Assembly (NCBI GenBank): GCA_018333785.1
Contig: JAGXSU010000184.1
Coordinates: 1 to 49,016, forward strand
Source of the DNA: Methylomicrobium sp.
Lineage (GTDB): Bacteria; Pseudomonadota; Gammaproteobacteria; Methylococcales; Methylomonadaceae
Direction: 5' to 3'
DNA length: 49,016 bases
In this document: one piece after another, positions 26,831-35,981 of the stretch
Layout of the letters: every line of letters starts with the position of its first letter
Numbering within the stretch: position 1 is the stretch's first letter
Translations under genes and position numbers: made by a program
The notes under the pieces: model-generated
Databases searched by the model: none
What the model was told of the DNA's origin: nothing
Seen by the model: the letters and a program-made list of their open reading frames with translations, nothing else

Positions 26831-28117
26831 ATGACGCTTTGGCATAAAGAAGTTCTGATGCTAATCGCCTTGTTGGTGCTCTTAGGGTTTTTAGGCGCTT
26901 TTACAGGACACTTCTTTCTTCTTTATCTAATCGCGCTCAGCATTCTGCTTTTACGCCAGTATGTACAGCTTTATCGTTTTGAAAAATGGATCAAGTTTGG
27001 CGGAGCAGGAAAATATCCGGAAATCAAAGGGATTTGGGAGCGCATTTATTATCACGTTTACAAGCTCAGGAAAAGTCAAAAAAAACGTAAAAAAAAGCTG
27101 ACAAAAATGATTGATCAGTTTCGCAAATCGACTGAAGCATTGCCCGATGCAGCGGTCGTCTTAGGCTGCCATGATGAAATTGAATGGGCAAATAAATCAG
27201 CCATGAAAGTGCTGGGCTTGCAGAGAGCCGATAAAGGTCAGCGAATAATTAATTTATTCCGTCATCCCGATTTTCTCAGTTATTTGCAGTTGGGTAATTT
27301 TGACAATGCCATCATTATCCCCTCACCGATAGATAACGGTATTATTCTATCTGTTAGAGTTGTCGCCTACGGTGCCGGGTTGCGGCTATTGCTGGCTCAG
27401 GATGTTACGCAATTAAAAAAAATGGAGAGTATGCGCAAGGATTTTGTCGCTAACGTATCACACGAACTGAGGACCCCGCTGACGGTGCTTAAAGGCTATC
27501 TGGAGACCTTAAAAGACATGGATGATCAGGACTCTCCCTTACTCACCAATTCGCTGCGCCAAATGCAAAATCAGACAGAAAGAATGGAGCATCTGGTTGA
27601 TGATTTGCTGCTGTTGACTCGGCTGGAAACGCAAAGAAAAAAAACAGTCTGTGTTGATGTATGTGGGCTTTTGGCAGCGATTTGCAATGAGGACGGGAAT
27701 GTTAAAAGCGCGTCCGAAAGAATACAGTTGTCATTAGAAACTCCGACAGGGCTTATTGGTGTCCAAGAAGACTTACGAAGCGCATTCAGCAATCTCCTCA
27801 TCAATGCATTGAAATATTCACCGGAAGAGTCTTTGGTAAGTGTTCGCTGGTATAGAGACGGCGATGGTGTCAGGCTTGATGTGACCGATCAAGGCGAAGG
27901 TGTTGCACCGGTTGAGATTCCAAGGATTACTGAGCGTTTTTATCGTGTTGATGTTAAGAGAAAGCAAAAATTAAGCGGTACCGGTTTGGGGTTGGCGATC
28001 GTTAAACATGTTTTACTCAATCACAATGCACGGTTGGAAATAGTCAGTGAACTGGGTAAAGGCAGCTGTTTTAGCTGCATCTTTCCCGAAAGCATTGTCT
28101 GTTACGAGCAGGAGTGA
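26831..28117 (+). CDS. phoR: Phosphate regulon sensor kinase PhoR
   Basis: 428 aa. Two N-terminal hydrophobic segments (about 8-45) with a minimal loop are followed by a very basic juxtamembrane stretch (KSQKKRKKKLTK), a PAS domain (about 100-200: ALPDAAVVLGCHDEIEWANK), HisKA (VSHELRTPLTVLKGYLETL) and HATPase (NLLINALKYSP, VTDQGEGV, GTGLGLAIVKHVL). The layout without a periplasmic sensor is typical of PhoR, which reads phosphate status through PstSCAB-PhoU. No pst or phoU genes are in the window. Confidence 0.95.
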   Translation: MTLWHKEVLMLIALLVLLGFLGAFTGHFFLLYLIALSILLLRQYVQLYRFEKWIKFGGAGKYPEIKGIWERIYYHVYKLRKSQKKRKKKLTKMIDQFRKSTEALPDAAVVLGCHDEIEWANKSAMKVLGLQRADKGQRIINLFRHPDFLSYLQLGNFDNAIIIPSPIDNGIILSVRVVAYGAGLRLLLAQDVTQLKKMESMRKDFVANVSHELRTPLTVLKGYLETLKDMDDQDSPLLTNSLRQMQNQTERMEHLVDDLLLLTRLETQRKKTVCVDVCGLLAAICNEDGNVKSASERIQLSLETPTGLIGVQEDLRSAFSNLLINALKYSPEESLVSVRWYRDGDGVRLDVTDQGEGVAPVEIPRITERFYRVDVKRKQKLSGTGLGLAIVKHVLLNHNARLEIVSELGKGSCFSCIFPESIVCYEQE

Positions 28118-28712
28118 TTAAAAAAGGTAACTACTCGCCCGCTTTGAATTAAGGGTGCAGGTGCTTGATTTCAAAGGACGTATCAATACCTCCTTGTAGC
28201 TATCTGCAACATCCATGCTGCAGAAGCCTTTTCAATCAACCACCGACACCCACTAAAATTGGAGGGGGTGAGCAGATACAAAAAAAGTTAAATTGTTAAC
28301 AGTATTTATGCGTAGCACTTAAGTACAATTCTAATAAGTTGTTTTTAGGGTAATAATGTAGCCGTAAATATAAATTAACTAAAATTCCCCTCATAAATTA
28401 ATAAAAATTAAAAAAGTAACTATTCAGGTTAATGTTAAAAAGCTCCTGTTTGAGAAAAATCAAACGTTTGGCTTTGTCTGAAGTGCCAATAAAAACATAA
28501 TCTTACGCCTTTTGTTAGTGGATTGGTTTGGTCAATTTTGTATAAATGAGTTGTTTTTTATGTTCATTCGCTTGTTATTCTATTAAGGTGAATTTAATAC
28601 AAGCTAAGGATAATGCCAAATGTGAAGGATCATATTTGTATTATAGGTCATACATCTTTTAACTCGTGTGTATGGCTCAATTTTAAACAAAGGGATTCTT
28701 TAGTAATCGTAT
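28118..28712 (+). other. AT-rich gene-free stretch between phoR and the riboswitch
   Basis: About 595 bp without a convincing open frame on either strand. A small hairpin GTTTGA-gaaaaa-TCAAAC occurs at 28448-28465. TATTAT (28638-28643) and TATAAG (28710-28715) could be -10 elements for the riboswitch transcript, but no good -35 was found. Nothing else was recognised. Confidence 0.4.
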
Positions 28713-28796
28713 AAGTCAGGCTAAACCTATCGTGAGGTAGGGACGGAAAGCCAAGAGTCTGAATATTGTTTTTCTGTTCAGACAGTCGGGTTGCAC
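28713..28796 (+). promoter_or_regulatory. Cyclic di-GMP-I (GEMM-I) riboswitch
   Basis: The aptamer reads AGGCTAAACC, then a perfect 6-bp stem CCTATC/GGTAGG closed by the GNRA tetraloop GTGA, then GGGACGGAAAGCC (consensus GGGACGCAAAGCC). A second hairpin GTCTGAA/TTCAGAC (28757-28763 / 28777-28783) follows, and the conserved 3' strand AGTCGGGTTGC closes the fold. These blocks are in GEMM-I order. One core C is G here. It ends about 20 nt before the start codon at 28817 with no terminator between, so control of ribosome access is plausible. Ligand assignment is by consensus only. Confidence 0.85.
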
Positions 28797-28816
28797 TTTT
28801 CAAAATGGGTGTAATT

Positions 28817-29332
28817 ATGTTTCTTAAAAAATCTCTTAGTGTTTTAATTTTAATGGTTGTGACCAGTGTGGCTTCGGCTAATTGGGTTGCAACAGACAGT
28901 AGCAGTGTATTTACTTCTATAAATGCATTTACACCAGCAACAGATATGTTCGGAATTTTTGGCGGATCAGCAGATATTTCTACTGATGCCCCTATTCTGA
29001 CATTTTCCGGCGAATTCTTAGATCCCGCTTCAACAATTAACTGGAGTTCTTCACCAGCTAGTTCGGTTGCAAGTGATTTTAAAGTAGCTTGGAAATTTGC
29101 CGGTAACTGGTATCTGCCTTTTTCAGTAGGTCCAGTGTTAAACGTAGCAGATACTTATCAGTTCGTATTTTTAGCGCTCGGTCCAACCGTAGGAAGTACA
29201 GTTTTGTATTCAACTGATATTCAGCCAGTACCATTACCTTCTGCTGTTTGGATGTTCGGCGCTGGTTTAGTGGGTCTTTTATCAAGTGTCGGCCGCAAAA
29301 AAAGCATTTCAGCTAAAGTTGTGACTGCATAA
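28817..29332 (+). CDS. Secreted VPLPA-CTERM sorting protein
   Basis: 171 aa from the ATG at 28817 (GGGTG 5 nt upstream); upstream in-frame starts at 28766 and 28805 fall in or next to the riboswitch. The N-terminal signal peptide is MFLKKSLSVLILMVVTSVAS with cleavage after ASA likely. The middle region is Ser/Thr/Ala-rich with no known domain. The C-terminus has the tripartite sorting signal: VPLPSAVWMFGAGLVGLL then SVGRKK. That is the VPLPA variant of PEP-CTERM, recognised by an exosortase-type system and typical of exopolysaccharide- or biofilm-associated exported proteins. Riboswitch control suggests expression follows c-di-GMP level. No exosortase gene is in the window. Confidence 0.88.
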   Translation: MFLKKSLSVLILMVVTSVASANWVATDSSSVFTSINAFTPATDMFGIFGGSADISTDAPILTFSGEFLDPASTINWSSSPASSVASDFKVAWKFAGNWYLPFSVGPVLNVADTYQFVFLALGPTVGSTVLYSTDIQPVPLPSAVWMFGAGLVGLLSSVGRKKSISAKVVTA

Positions 29333-29352
29333 TAGTTGTATCCAGTTTAGAA

Positions 29353-29376
29353 GGGGGCGCTTGCGCCCCTTTTTTA
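29353..29376 (+). terminator. Rho-independent terminator
   Basis: GGGGCG-CTTG-CGCCCC stem-loop followed by TTTTTT, 20 bp after the VPLPA-CTERM stop. A strong canonical intrinsic terminator that isolates the riboswitch-controlled gene as a single transcription unit. Confidence 0.92.
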
Positions 29377-29727
29377 TGTTTAATTTTTTGATTTTCTGCT
29401 ATTTATTCTAAAGTCCCTATCGACCTGCACATCGGTTTATCGACTTCAAGTCCACCGACTCGTCCCGCATAAATATCCGCTTGTACTTGCCTCAAAAAAC
29501 GCTATCGCTTATCCTCGCCTAACCAGTGGGCGTGTTTAAATTGAGTACTTATCTGAAAAATTTAATGTCGCAAAATATAACATTGAATATCCGGAAGTAA
29601 TTTTTGCTATGCACCTAATCGAATGGCTTATCAAGGTTAGCCATTCCGTTATTTCGAGTCAGTCAATATTAAGTCGACGATTAGCTATATTGACTTTTTT
29701 AACGTCTAATTTAATGAGAAAAGTCAT
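29377..29727 (+). other. Intergenic region with two inverted repeats upstream of the DUF502 gene
   Basis: About 350 bp with no gene. GAATGGCT (29621-29628) pairs with AGCCATTC (29639-29646). GTCAATAT (29662-29669) pairs with ATATTGAC (29687-29694) and is followed directly by TTTTTT (29695-29700), 28 bp before the next start codon. The second looks like a weak terminator or attenuator in the leader of the DUF502 gene. The promoter was not identified. Confidence 0.4.
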
Positions 29728-30318
29728 ATGAATGTTTCTTTAAAGAAAATATTTAATAATTTTCTAATAGGTATTTTTGCCGTTATCCCCATCGTTATTG
29801 TGCTGCAGATTGTCATTTTTGTTAAAGACAGAGTCGCTGATCTTTTCGGGCTGGTCTACGGTTATGCCGATAGTTATCTGTATACATCCGTGGTTTTTGC
29901 AGTCAGTTTTTTATTGTTGGTGTTAATTGGCCATAAAATAGTCAAAGAAGGTAAATTTTGGGCTATTGCCGCTTTTGATTTCATCATTGACAGAATTCCG
30001 CTGTTAAACAGTATCTATCGCGTCACTAAAAAAGTGATCAATATGTTTTCTTCTCATGATAGAAAAGATGCGCGTGAAGTGGTGTATGTGGAATACCCAA
30101 AAGAAGGACTTTGGGTGCCTGCGTATGTGACCAACAAGTTTGAAGACAGTTATATTTTGTTTATTCCTACGTCGCCCAATCCCACCTCCGGTTTTACCGT
30201 TATCGTCAATAAGTCAAAAGTGATTAAATCCGAGATGAATGTAGAGCAGGCTACTAGTTTTATAATCAGTGTCGGAGTGGATTATGACAAAATCACTGAA
30301 GTGAATAATTTATCCTGA
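29728..30318 (+). CDS. DUF502 family membrane protein
   Basis: 196 aa. Two N-terminal membrane helices (about 10-32 and 47-68) precede a cytoplasmic beta-rich domain. Conserved family pieces include PLLNSIYRVTKKV, EYPKEGLWVPAYVT and FIPTSPNPTSGF, the last being the family hallmark. Function in bacteria is not established; plant relatives (LCV/COV) affect vascular development. Its stop overlaps the start of the symporter gene by 1 nt (TGATG), so they are coupled. Confidence 0.9.
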   Translation: MNVSLKKIFNNFLIGIFAVIPIVIVLQIVIFVKDRVADLFGLVYGYADSYLYTSVVFAVSFLLLVLIGHKIVKEGKFWAIAAFDFIIDRIPLLNSIYRVTKKVINMFSSHDRKDAREVVYVEYPKEGLWVPAYVTNKFEDSYILFIPTSPNPTSGFTVIVNKSKVIKSEMNVEQATSFIISVGVDYDKITEVNNLS

Positions 30319-31667
30319 TGAATGTGTTTCATGAGTGGCTTAATCAACTAAGTGGTTTTGTTTGGGGACCTGCTACGATGGCTCTTTTGCTGGGTATGGG
30401 GATTTACCTGACATTGGGGCTTAAAGCTTTTACCTGGCTTAATACCCCGCATGCGTTCGTTTCACTTTGGCGCGGAAGAAAATCCGAACAGGAAGGTGAC
30501 ATCACGCCTTATCAAGCCCTTATGACGGCTTTATCCGCTACCATAGGCACAGGCAATATCGCCGGAGTTGCTACCGCCATTTACATGGGCGGTCCTGGAG
30601 CAGTCTTTTGGATGTGGATGACCGCTTTGTTTGGTATGTCCACCAAATATGCGGAGTCGTTGCTGGCTGTTAAGTATAGAGAGACCGATCATTTGGGTAA
30701 GCATGTGGGCGGCCCCATGTACTACATCAAGAATGGTTTGGGAAAACGATGGTATTGGTTGGCTCCGTTATTTGCGACATTCGGGACTTTGGCATCATTT
30801 GGAATAGGGAATATGGTTCAGGCAAATTCAGTTGCCGGTGCGCTGTTACTTCAGTTTGATCTATCAAATGAGGTAACAGCGGTGATACTGACCATTCTGA
30901 CCGCATTTGTGATTTTGGGAGGAATTACCCGGATTGCCGAAGTGGCCGAAAAATTAGTTCCTTTCATGGCGATTGGCTATGTCTCAGGTTCACTCCTGGT
31001 TATCGGCATCAATATTGAGTCCGTGCCAGCCGCATTTATCACGATAATTCACAGTGCATTTAATCCTACGGCTGCGACAGGCGGTTTTGCCGGAGTGGGC
31101 GTATGGGCGGCAGTCCGATATGGCGTGGCAAGAGGCATTTTTTCCAATGAAGCAGGGCTGGGAAGTGCGCCTATTGCCCATGCAGCGGCCAAAACGCATA
31201 ATCCTGTGCAGCAGGGGACAATTGCAATGCTGGGCACTTTTATCGATACACTGGTTATCTGTACGATGACCGCATTGGTCATTGTCATTACTGATTCATG
31301 GGATAGCGGAGAGAATGGCGCGGCCTTAACGGCATTAGCTTTCAACAGCGCTTTACCGGGATGGGGTGGCTATATTGTTGCTTTTGGAATCGTCATTTTT
31401 GCGTTTACAACCCTTGTAGGCTGGAGTTATTACGGCGAACGATGCGCGGAATTTTTGTTTGGGATCAAGGTGATTCTGCCGTTTCGTGTTCTGTGGATTT
31501 GTGCCGTTCCTTTGGGTGCAATGGGGAAATTGAGTACGATATGGTTATTAGCCGATATCATGAACGGCTTGATGGCAATCCCTAACTTAATTGCCTTGGC
31601 GCTATTAAGCCCTGTTGTTTTTCGCTTGACATCGGATTATCGCTGCACCAGTGGGTCAGCAAAATGA
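30318..31667 (+). CDS. Alanine/glycine:cation symporter (AGCS family)
   Basis: 449 aa with about ten hydrophobic helices. Family motifs are clear: ALSATIGTGNIAGVATAI, GPGAVFWMWMTALFGMSTKY, GGPMYYI, the FSNEAGLGSAPIAHAAAKT block and a late GWSYYGERC. AGCS transporters import alanine or glycine with Na+ or H+. It is coupled to the DUF502 gene upstream. Substrate choice cannot be read from sequence. Confidence 0.95.
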   Translation: MNVFHEWLNQLSGFVWGPATMALLLGMGIYLTLGLKAFTWLNTPHAFVSLWRGRKSEQEGDITPYQALMTALSATIGTGNIAGVATAIYMGGPGAVFWMWMTALFGMSTKYAESLLAVKYRETDHLGKHVGGPMYYIKNGLGKRWYWLAPLFATFGTLASFGIGNMVQANSVAGALLLQFDLSNEVTAVILTILTAFVILGGITRIAEVAEKLVPFMAIGYVSGSLLVIGINIESVPAAFITIIHSAFNPTAATGGFAGVGVWAAVRYGVARGIFSNEAGLGSAPIAHAAAKTHNPVQQGTIAMLGTFIDTLVICTMTALVIVITDSWDSGENGAALTALAFNSALPGWGGYIVAFGIVIFAFTTLVGWSYYGERCAEFLFGIKVILPFRVLWICAVPLGAMGKLSTIWLLADIMNGLMAIPNLIALALLSPVVFRLTSDYRCTSGSAK

Positions 31668-31696
31668 AGACTTTTTTTTTGATAGAGGGGATTTAA

Positions 31697-32272
31697 ATGG
31701 TAAAAATTCTGGCGTTTTCGGGAAGTGCTCGGAAAGATTCTTTTAATCAGAAATTAGTTGCGTTGGCTGCGGAAGGCGCCGAAAAAGCGGGCGGGGAAGT
31801 TACCGTCATCAATCTGGCTGATTATCCGATGCCGATTTTTGATCAGGATTTTGAAACTGAACAAGGTATGCCTGAAACAGCCAAAGCATTTAAAAAACTT
31901 TTGATAGCACATGACGGTTTTTTAATAGCCTCACCCGAATATAACAGTGCTTTTACCCCCTTACTTAAAAATGTCCTGGATTGGGCTTCCCGTAAAGAGG
32001 GCGACGAACAACCTTTGGTCGCTTATCGGGGTAAATGTGCAGCGATTATGTCGGCTTCACCCGGCGCATTGGGCGGGTTAAGGGGCTTGGTGTTTTTAAG
32101 AATGCTTTTGGCTAATATCGGCGTTGTGGTTTTACCCGGTCAATATGCTTTGACCCATGCCGGTCAAGCTTTTTCAGTTAATGGTCGATTAAGCGATGAC
32201 CAGAGCAATACATCCGTTCTGAATTTGGGTGCGGAACTGGTTAAATATTCATCAAAATTAAAAGCTGATTGA
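31697..32272 (+). CDS. NADPH-dependent FMN reductase family protein
   Basis: 191 aa with a flavodoxin-like fold. The phosphate-binding loop is FSGSARKDSFNQKLV (residues about 6-20), and the signature ASPEYNSAFTPLLKNVLDWAS carries the FMN-contact loop. Related enzymes reduce FMN, quinones, azo dyes or chromate. AGGGG about 10 nt before the ATG may serve as its ribosome site. It follows the symporter by 29 bp and could be co-transcribed. Confidence 0.93.
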   Translation: MVKILAFSGSARKDSFNQKLVALAAEGAEKAGGEVTVINLADYPMPIFDQDFETEQGMPETAKAFKKLLIAHDGFLIASPEYNSAFTPLLKNVLDWASRKEGDEQPLVAYRGKCAAIMSASPGALGGLRGLVFLRMLLANIGVVVLPGQYALTHAGQAFSVNGRLSDDQSNTSVLNLGAELVKYSSKLKAD

Positions 32273-32388
32273 ATTGTGACGGTGAATCCTCATGCATATA
32301 ATCAATTCAATGTTGTTTTAGCATTCACTTCTTATTCATGCTGTTCGGCGCAAGCTTTATCCAAACTTCAAAGAGGAAGGATAAGCAA

Positions 32389-33006
32389 ATGAACAGCATA
32401 AGCAAACTAATCCTATTGGCCGTGTTAGTGACGGTTTCCGGTTGTGCATCGCGCGGGATTTATCAAAGCACCGAATATTATCCCGTTTACCCCCGTTCTG
32501 ACACCCGTATCTACAGCAGTTATTATTCGTCCAGGCCTGCCTACCGAGATTATTACGCACCTGCACCCGTGCGAATAATTGAGCGCAGAACGCCGGTTAC
32601 TGTAATCAACAAAAGGGTTGAGGTCGTAAGGCCTGTCCCTAAATGGCAAGGCCCGTGGGATAGAAATGATCGCAGGTATGATCGGAGAAGAGATGGATTT
32701 GATTACTCTCGCAAAGGAGACGACAAAGACCGTCGAAGAGCTGAAGCTCGAAATGAAAGGCGAGAAGGGTCCCGAAGTGAACAAGTGATTCCGCAAGAGA
32801 GCAGTCGCCGCGAAGTGCCTTCATACAATCGGCGTGAGGGAAGAGTAGCAAGAGCCGAAAGAAGCGAAAGTCAAACGATTGCCCGTAATACCCAATTGAA
32901 CCAAAGTGAACCTAGGCAGCAAGAAAAAAGAATGGAGAGACAAGAAAGAAGAATGGAACGACGGGAAAGAGAAGGAAGCAATGAAAGAGGCGGTCGGCGT
33001 GAATAG
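32389..33006 (+). CDS. Arg/Glu-rich predicted lipoprotein
   Basis: 205 aa from the ATG at 32389, which has AGGAAGG about 8 nt upstream. The signal peptide ends in a lipobox VSGC with Cys19 as the probable lipidated residue. A Tyr-rich section follows (about 25-60, repeated YYP/SYYSS), then RRTPVTVINKRVEVVRPVP. From about residue 95 to the end the chain is extremely charged, almost only Arg, Glu, Gln, Ser and Asn. No enzyme domain. It is probably an outer-membrane-anchored, intrinsically disordered envelope protein. The charged tail will give false similarity hits. Confidence 0.8.
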   Translation: MNSISKLILLAVLVTVSGCASRGIYQSTEYYPVYPRSDTRIYSSYYSSRPAYRDYYAPAPVRIIERRTPVTVINKRVEVVRPVPKWQGPWDRNDRRYDRRRDGFDYSRKGDDKDRRRAEARNERREGSRSEQVIPQESSRREVPSYNRREGRVARAERSESQTIARNTQLNQSEPRQQEKRMERQERRMERREREGSNERGGRRE

Positions 33007-33022
33007 TTGCCGTTGTGCTTTG

Positions 33023-33050
33023 GAGGCCGGAGCAAGAAACTTCCGGCCTC
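33023..33050. terminator. Bidirectional terminator hairpin
   Basis: GAGGCCGGA (33023-33031) pairs with TCCGGCCTC (33042-33050) around a 10-nt loop, between the convergent lipoprotein and oadA genes. The flanking T content is modest on both sides. Confidence 0.7.
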
Positions 33051-33065
33051 ATTTCAATGGCTGGA

Positions 33066-34847
33066 TTATAGCGTAATCAACGCATCACCCACCGCAACAG
33101 CGGCGCCATCTTTGACATTCAATGCAGTTACAGTGCCGCTGTTTTTAACGCGAACTTCGGTTTCCATTTTCATGGCTTCCATAATCACAACTACATCACC
33201 TTCTTTAACGACACTACCCACGCCTACATTAATTTTCAGAATGTTACCCGCCATTGGCGCACGGACGATTTCGCCAGTGGAAATTGCGGTTGGCGGAACA
33301 ACAGTTTGCTGTGTTTCGGCGGGTTGTTGAATCACAAGTCCAGTTCCACCAGGAGCTACAACAACATTGTAATTACGTCCGTCAACATTGACAGAGTAAC
33401 TTTCGGTTGCATTGGGCTGGCTGGCCTTTAGTGGTTTAGGAGGCGCTTTGCATGGCGCTGGCTCAAAAGCATCGGCTTTGCCCCGATTGGCAATAAACTT
33501 CCAGCCGATTTGAGCAAACATGCCATTAATTAAAGCATCTTCTTCAATATTATCAGCCAATTTTACCTGTTCAGACTGGGCTTTGGCCTTAACTTCAGCA
33601 ATTAATTTATTCATTTCCGGTGCCAATAAATCAGCAGGCCGGCACGTTATAGGTGTGGCTCCCTCAAGCACACGATCTTGCAGCGTTTTGTTGACAGGTG
33701 CTGGCGTGGCGCCATATTCACCTTTCAAAACACCGGCTGATTCTTTGGTGATGGTTTTATACCGTTCACCGGTTAAAATGTTGATAACAGCCTGGCTACC
33801 GACAATCTGCGACGTGGGCGTTACCAGCGGGAGAAAACCGAGGTCTTCTCTAACGCGCGGAATCTCGGCAAGTACCTCGTCAAAGCGGTCAGCAGCACCT
33901 TGCTCTTTTAGCTGGCTTTCCATGTTAGTGAGCATGCCTCCTGGAACCTGGCTGACTAAGATGCGGCTGTCTACGCCTTTGAGGTTGCCTTCAAATTGCG
34001 CATATTTTTTGCGGATGTCGCGGAAATAGGCAGCAATATCTTCCAGTGGCTTGATGGATAGCCCGGTATCTCGCGGTTGTCCAGACAGAGCGGCGACTAT
34101 TGTTTCCGTTGGACTGTGACCGTACGTCATGCTCATCGATGAAATAGCGGTGTCGACATTATCCACTCCCGCTTCGGCCGCTTTAAGCAGGGTCGCAACA
34201 CTGAGTCCGGTGGTAGCGTGGCAATGCAAGTGGACAGGAATTGACAGGCTTTTTTTCAATTGGCTGACTAATTCGTAAGCGTCATAAGGTTTTAGGAGCC
34301 CAGCCATGTCTTTAATGCAGACCGAATGGGCCCCCATATCTTCTATTTGTTTGCCTTGCGTAACCCACATAGCTTGTGTGTGAACAGGGCTGACGGTATA
34401 AGAAATGGTACCTTGAGCGTGCGCATCCGTTGTAAGAACGGCTTTGACAGCTTGTTCGATATTTCGCATGTCGTTCATCGCATCAAAGATACGAAACACA
34501 TCAATACCATTGATGGCGCAACGTTCGACGAACTTATCGACAACGTCATCGGCATAATGCCGGTAACCCAGTAAATTTTGACCTCTTAACAACATTTGTT
34601 GAGGTGTGCGAGGCATCGCTGCTTTGAGTAAACGAAGGCGTTCCCAAGGGTCTTCACCCAAATAACGAATGCAGGCATCAAAGGTCGCGCCTCCCCAGGT
34701 TTCCAATGACCAGAAACCAACCTGATCGAGTTTGGCGCATACAGGCAGCATATCTTCAATGCGCAGACGAGTCGCCAGAAGCGATTGGTGTGCGTCTCTC
34801 AGAACAACTTCGGTTATGCCTAAGGATTGAGTATTATGATCATTCAT
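33066..34847 (-). CDS. oadA: Oxaloacetate decarboxylase alpha subunit (biotin-dependent carboxyltransferase)
   Basis: 593 aa. The N-terminal HMGL-like TIM barrel has [14 protein letters not shown] and the metal-binding HLHCHATTG. The conserved carboxylase domain follows, then an Ala/Pro-rich linker and a biotinyl domain with Lys560 in EAMKMET. It transfers CO2 from oxaloacetate to biotin; in the sodium pump the beta subunit then decarboxylates carboxybiotin. The gamma subunit gene lies 89 bp upstream, but no beta gene follows. The same protein family also serves as pyruvate carboxylase subunit B, so a pumping role is uncertain. Confidence 0.92.
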   Translation of the reverse strand: MNDHNTQSLGITEVVLRDAHQSLLATRLRIEDMLPVCAKLDQVGFWSLETWGGATFDACIRYLGEDPWERLRLLKAAMPRTPQQMLLRGQNLLGYRHYADDVVDKFVERCAINGIDVFRIFDAMNDMRNIEQAVKAVLTTDAHAQGTISYTVSPVHTQAMWVTQGKQIEDMGAHSVCIKDMAGLLKPYDAYELVSQLKKSLSIPVHLHCHATTGLSVATLLKAAEAGVDNVDTAISSMSMTYGHSPTETIVAALSGQPRDTGLSIKPLEDIAAYFRDIRKKYAQFEGNLKGVDSRILVSQVPGGMLTNMESQLKEQGAADRFDEVLAEIPRVREDLGFLPLVTPTSQIVGSQAVINILTGERYKTITKESAGVLKGEYGATPAPVNKTLQDRVLEGATPITCRPADLLAPEMNKLIAEVKAKAQSEQVKLADNIEEDALINGMFAQIGWKFIANRGKADAFEPAPCKAPPKPLKASQPNATESYSVNVDGRNYNVVVAPGGTGLVIQQPAETQQTVVPPTAISTGEIVRAPMAGNILKINVGVGSVVKEGDVVVIMEAMKMETEVRVKNSGTVTALNVKDGAAVAVGDALITL

Positions 34848-34936
34848 ACTTTTTTCTCTGAGAATGGAGATTCGCTCGATTGAGCTTTCAATGTGTGCTG
34901 CTAAGATTAGGTTTTAGAAGCCTGCCAAACAATCAT

Positions 34937-35188
34937 TTACTGTTGTGAATGCTGTTTTCTATAGTGATGAACAGCAGCCGAAATTGCTGCGATCACGCCT
35001 GAATCAATCGATTTTTTCTTGGCTACAAGGCTTGGAATTGGCGGAGGGACGGCGAGTGGCTCCGGAAAAAAACGGGTAATGAGTGAAGACATTACGTTGA
35101 TAGCAACCACCAGTAACGCTAAAAACAAGAATACAATGCCCATTCCTATCAGCATTAGTTCAACGCCGCTCTCTAACATTTCGTTCAT
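34937..35188 (-). CDS. oadG: Oxaloacetate decarboxylase gamma subunit-like
   Basis: 83 aa. A single N-terminal membrane helix (GVELMLIGMGIVFLFLALLV) is followed by a Pro-rich hinge (PEPLAVPPPIPS) and a C-terminal segment VIAAISAAVHHYRKQ, the standard OadG layout. OadG tethers the alpha subunit to the membrane and binds a metal through C-terminal His residues. It is upstream of oadA on the same strand. Confidence 0.87.
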   Translation of the reverse strand: MNEMLESGVELMLIGMGIVFLFLALLVVAINVMSSLITRFFPEPLAVPPPIPSLVAKKKSIDSGVIAAISAAVHHYRKQHSQQ

Positions 35189-35585
35189 GACTAATGACCA
35201 AAGTAAAAATTAACCAGTTCCGAAATTGTATCATAAAGGCTTACAGGCGTTTTGAGCTGTTTTTCCATGCGATATCGAAGGACTAATGCCGGGATTGCTT
35301 TGTTTCGACAGCAGATTATGCGGGGTATGGTGTTCTTGAAAGTCGGATAAGCGATTCAACGGTTGAAACTATCAGTGGATTGTTTTTGTCGTTATAGTTT
35401 GACGTGCAGTTTAAAGGGATTGAGCGAACTCCGATTGACCATGAAAGTCAGTCCGTTAATAGAAAAGATTGGTTTAACTGACGGTAGGCGGCACGAAAAG
35501 CCTTTTTAAGGTCGTCATTTTTGACAGCTGATAATAAACTATGCAGTTAATATGGTTAAGTATATTCAAAGAGTAGGTTGAGACA
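35189..35585. other. Divergent intergenic region between oadG and msrB
   Basis: 397 bp containing promoters for both directions but without any convincing gene, repeat or strong operator. TATGGT (35549-35554) is a possible -10 for msrB, with no good -35. Confidence 0.3.
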
Positions 35586-35981
35586 ATGACTAAACAAACA
35601 GATAAAACGGACGAATGGCAAGATAAATTGACCCCGGAACAATTTAATGTCTGCTGGAATAAAGGCACCGAACCTCCTTTTACCGGGAAATATGCAGACT
35701 GTAAAAAAGAGGGGGTTTATCATTGTGTGTGCTGCGGAAATGCGCTTTTTGATTCGACAACAAAGTACGATTCGGGTTCCGGTTGGCCCAGCTTTTGGGA
35801 CGTGATCTCGGACAATAGCCTCGATCAAATCGCCGACACCAGTCACGGGATGAGACGGATAGAAATAATCTGTAAAAACTGTGGTTCGCACTTGGGGCAT
35901 GTTTTTAATGACGGACCAGAACCAACAGGATTGCGTTATTGCATTAATTCCGCGTCGCTGGACTTGCAAGAAAGATCATGA
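35586..35981 (+). CDS. msrB: Peptide methionine-(R)-S-oxide reductase MsrB
   Basis: 131 aa. The zinc site is Cys47, Cys50, Cys96 and Cys99 (CVCC and CKNC), and the catalytic nucleophile is Cys119 in [10 protein letters not shown]. Further family motifs are SGSGWPSFW and [12 protein letters not shown]. It reduces methionine-R-sulfoxide in proteins after oxidative damage, using thioredoxin. No signal peptide, so it is cytoplasmic. It overlaps the aminopeptidase gene by 4 nt. Confidence 0.96.
   Translation: MTKQTDKTDEWQDKLTPEQFNVCWNKGTEPPFTGKYADCKKEGVYHCVCCGNALFDSTTKYDSGSGWPSFWDVISDNSLDQIADTSHGMRRIEIICKNCGSHLGHVFNDGPEPTGLRYCINSASLDLQERS

Noticed and set aside
33520-34029. 169-codon frame antisense to oadA
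   Set aside because: Lies entirely within the well-supported oadA gene and shows no domain.
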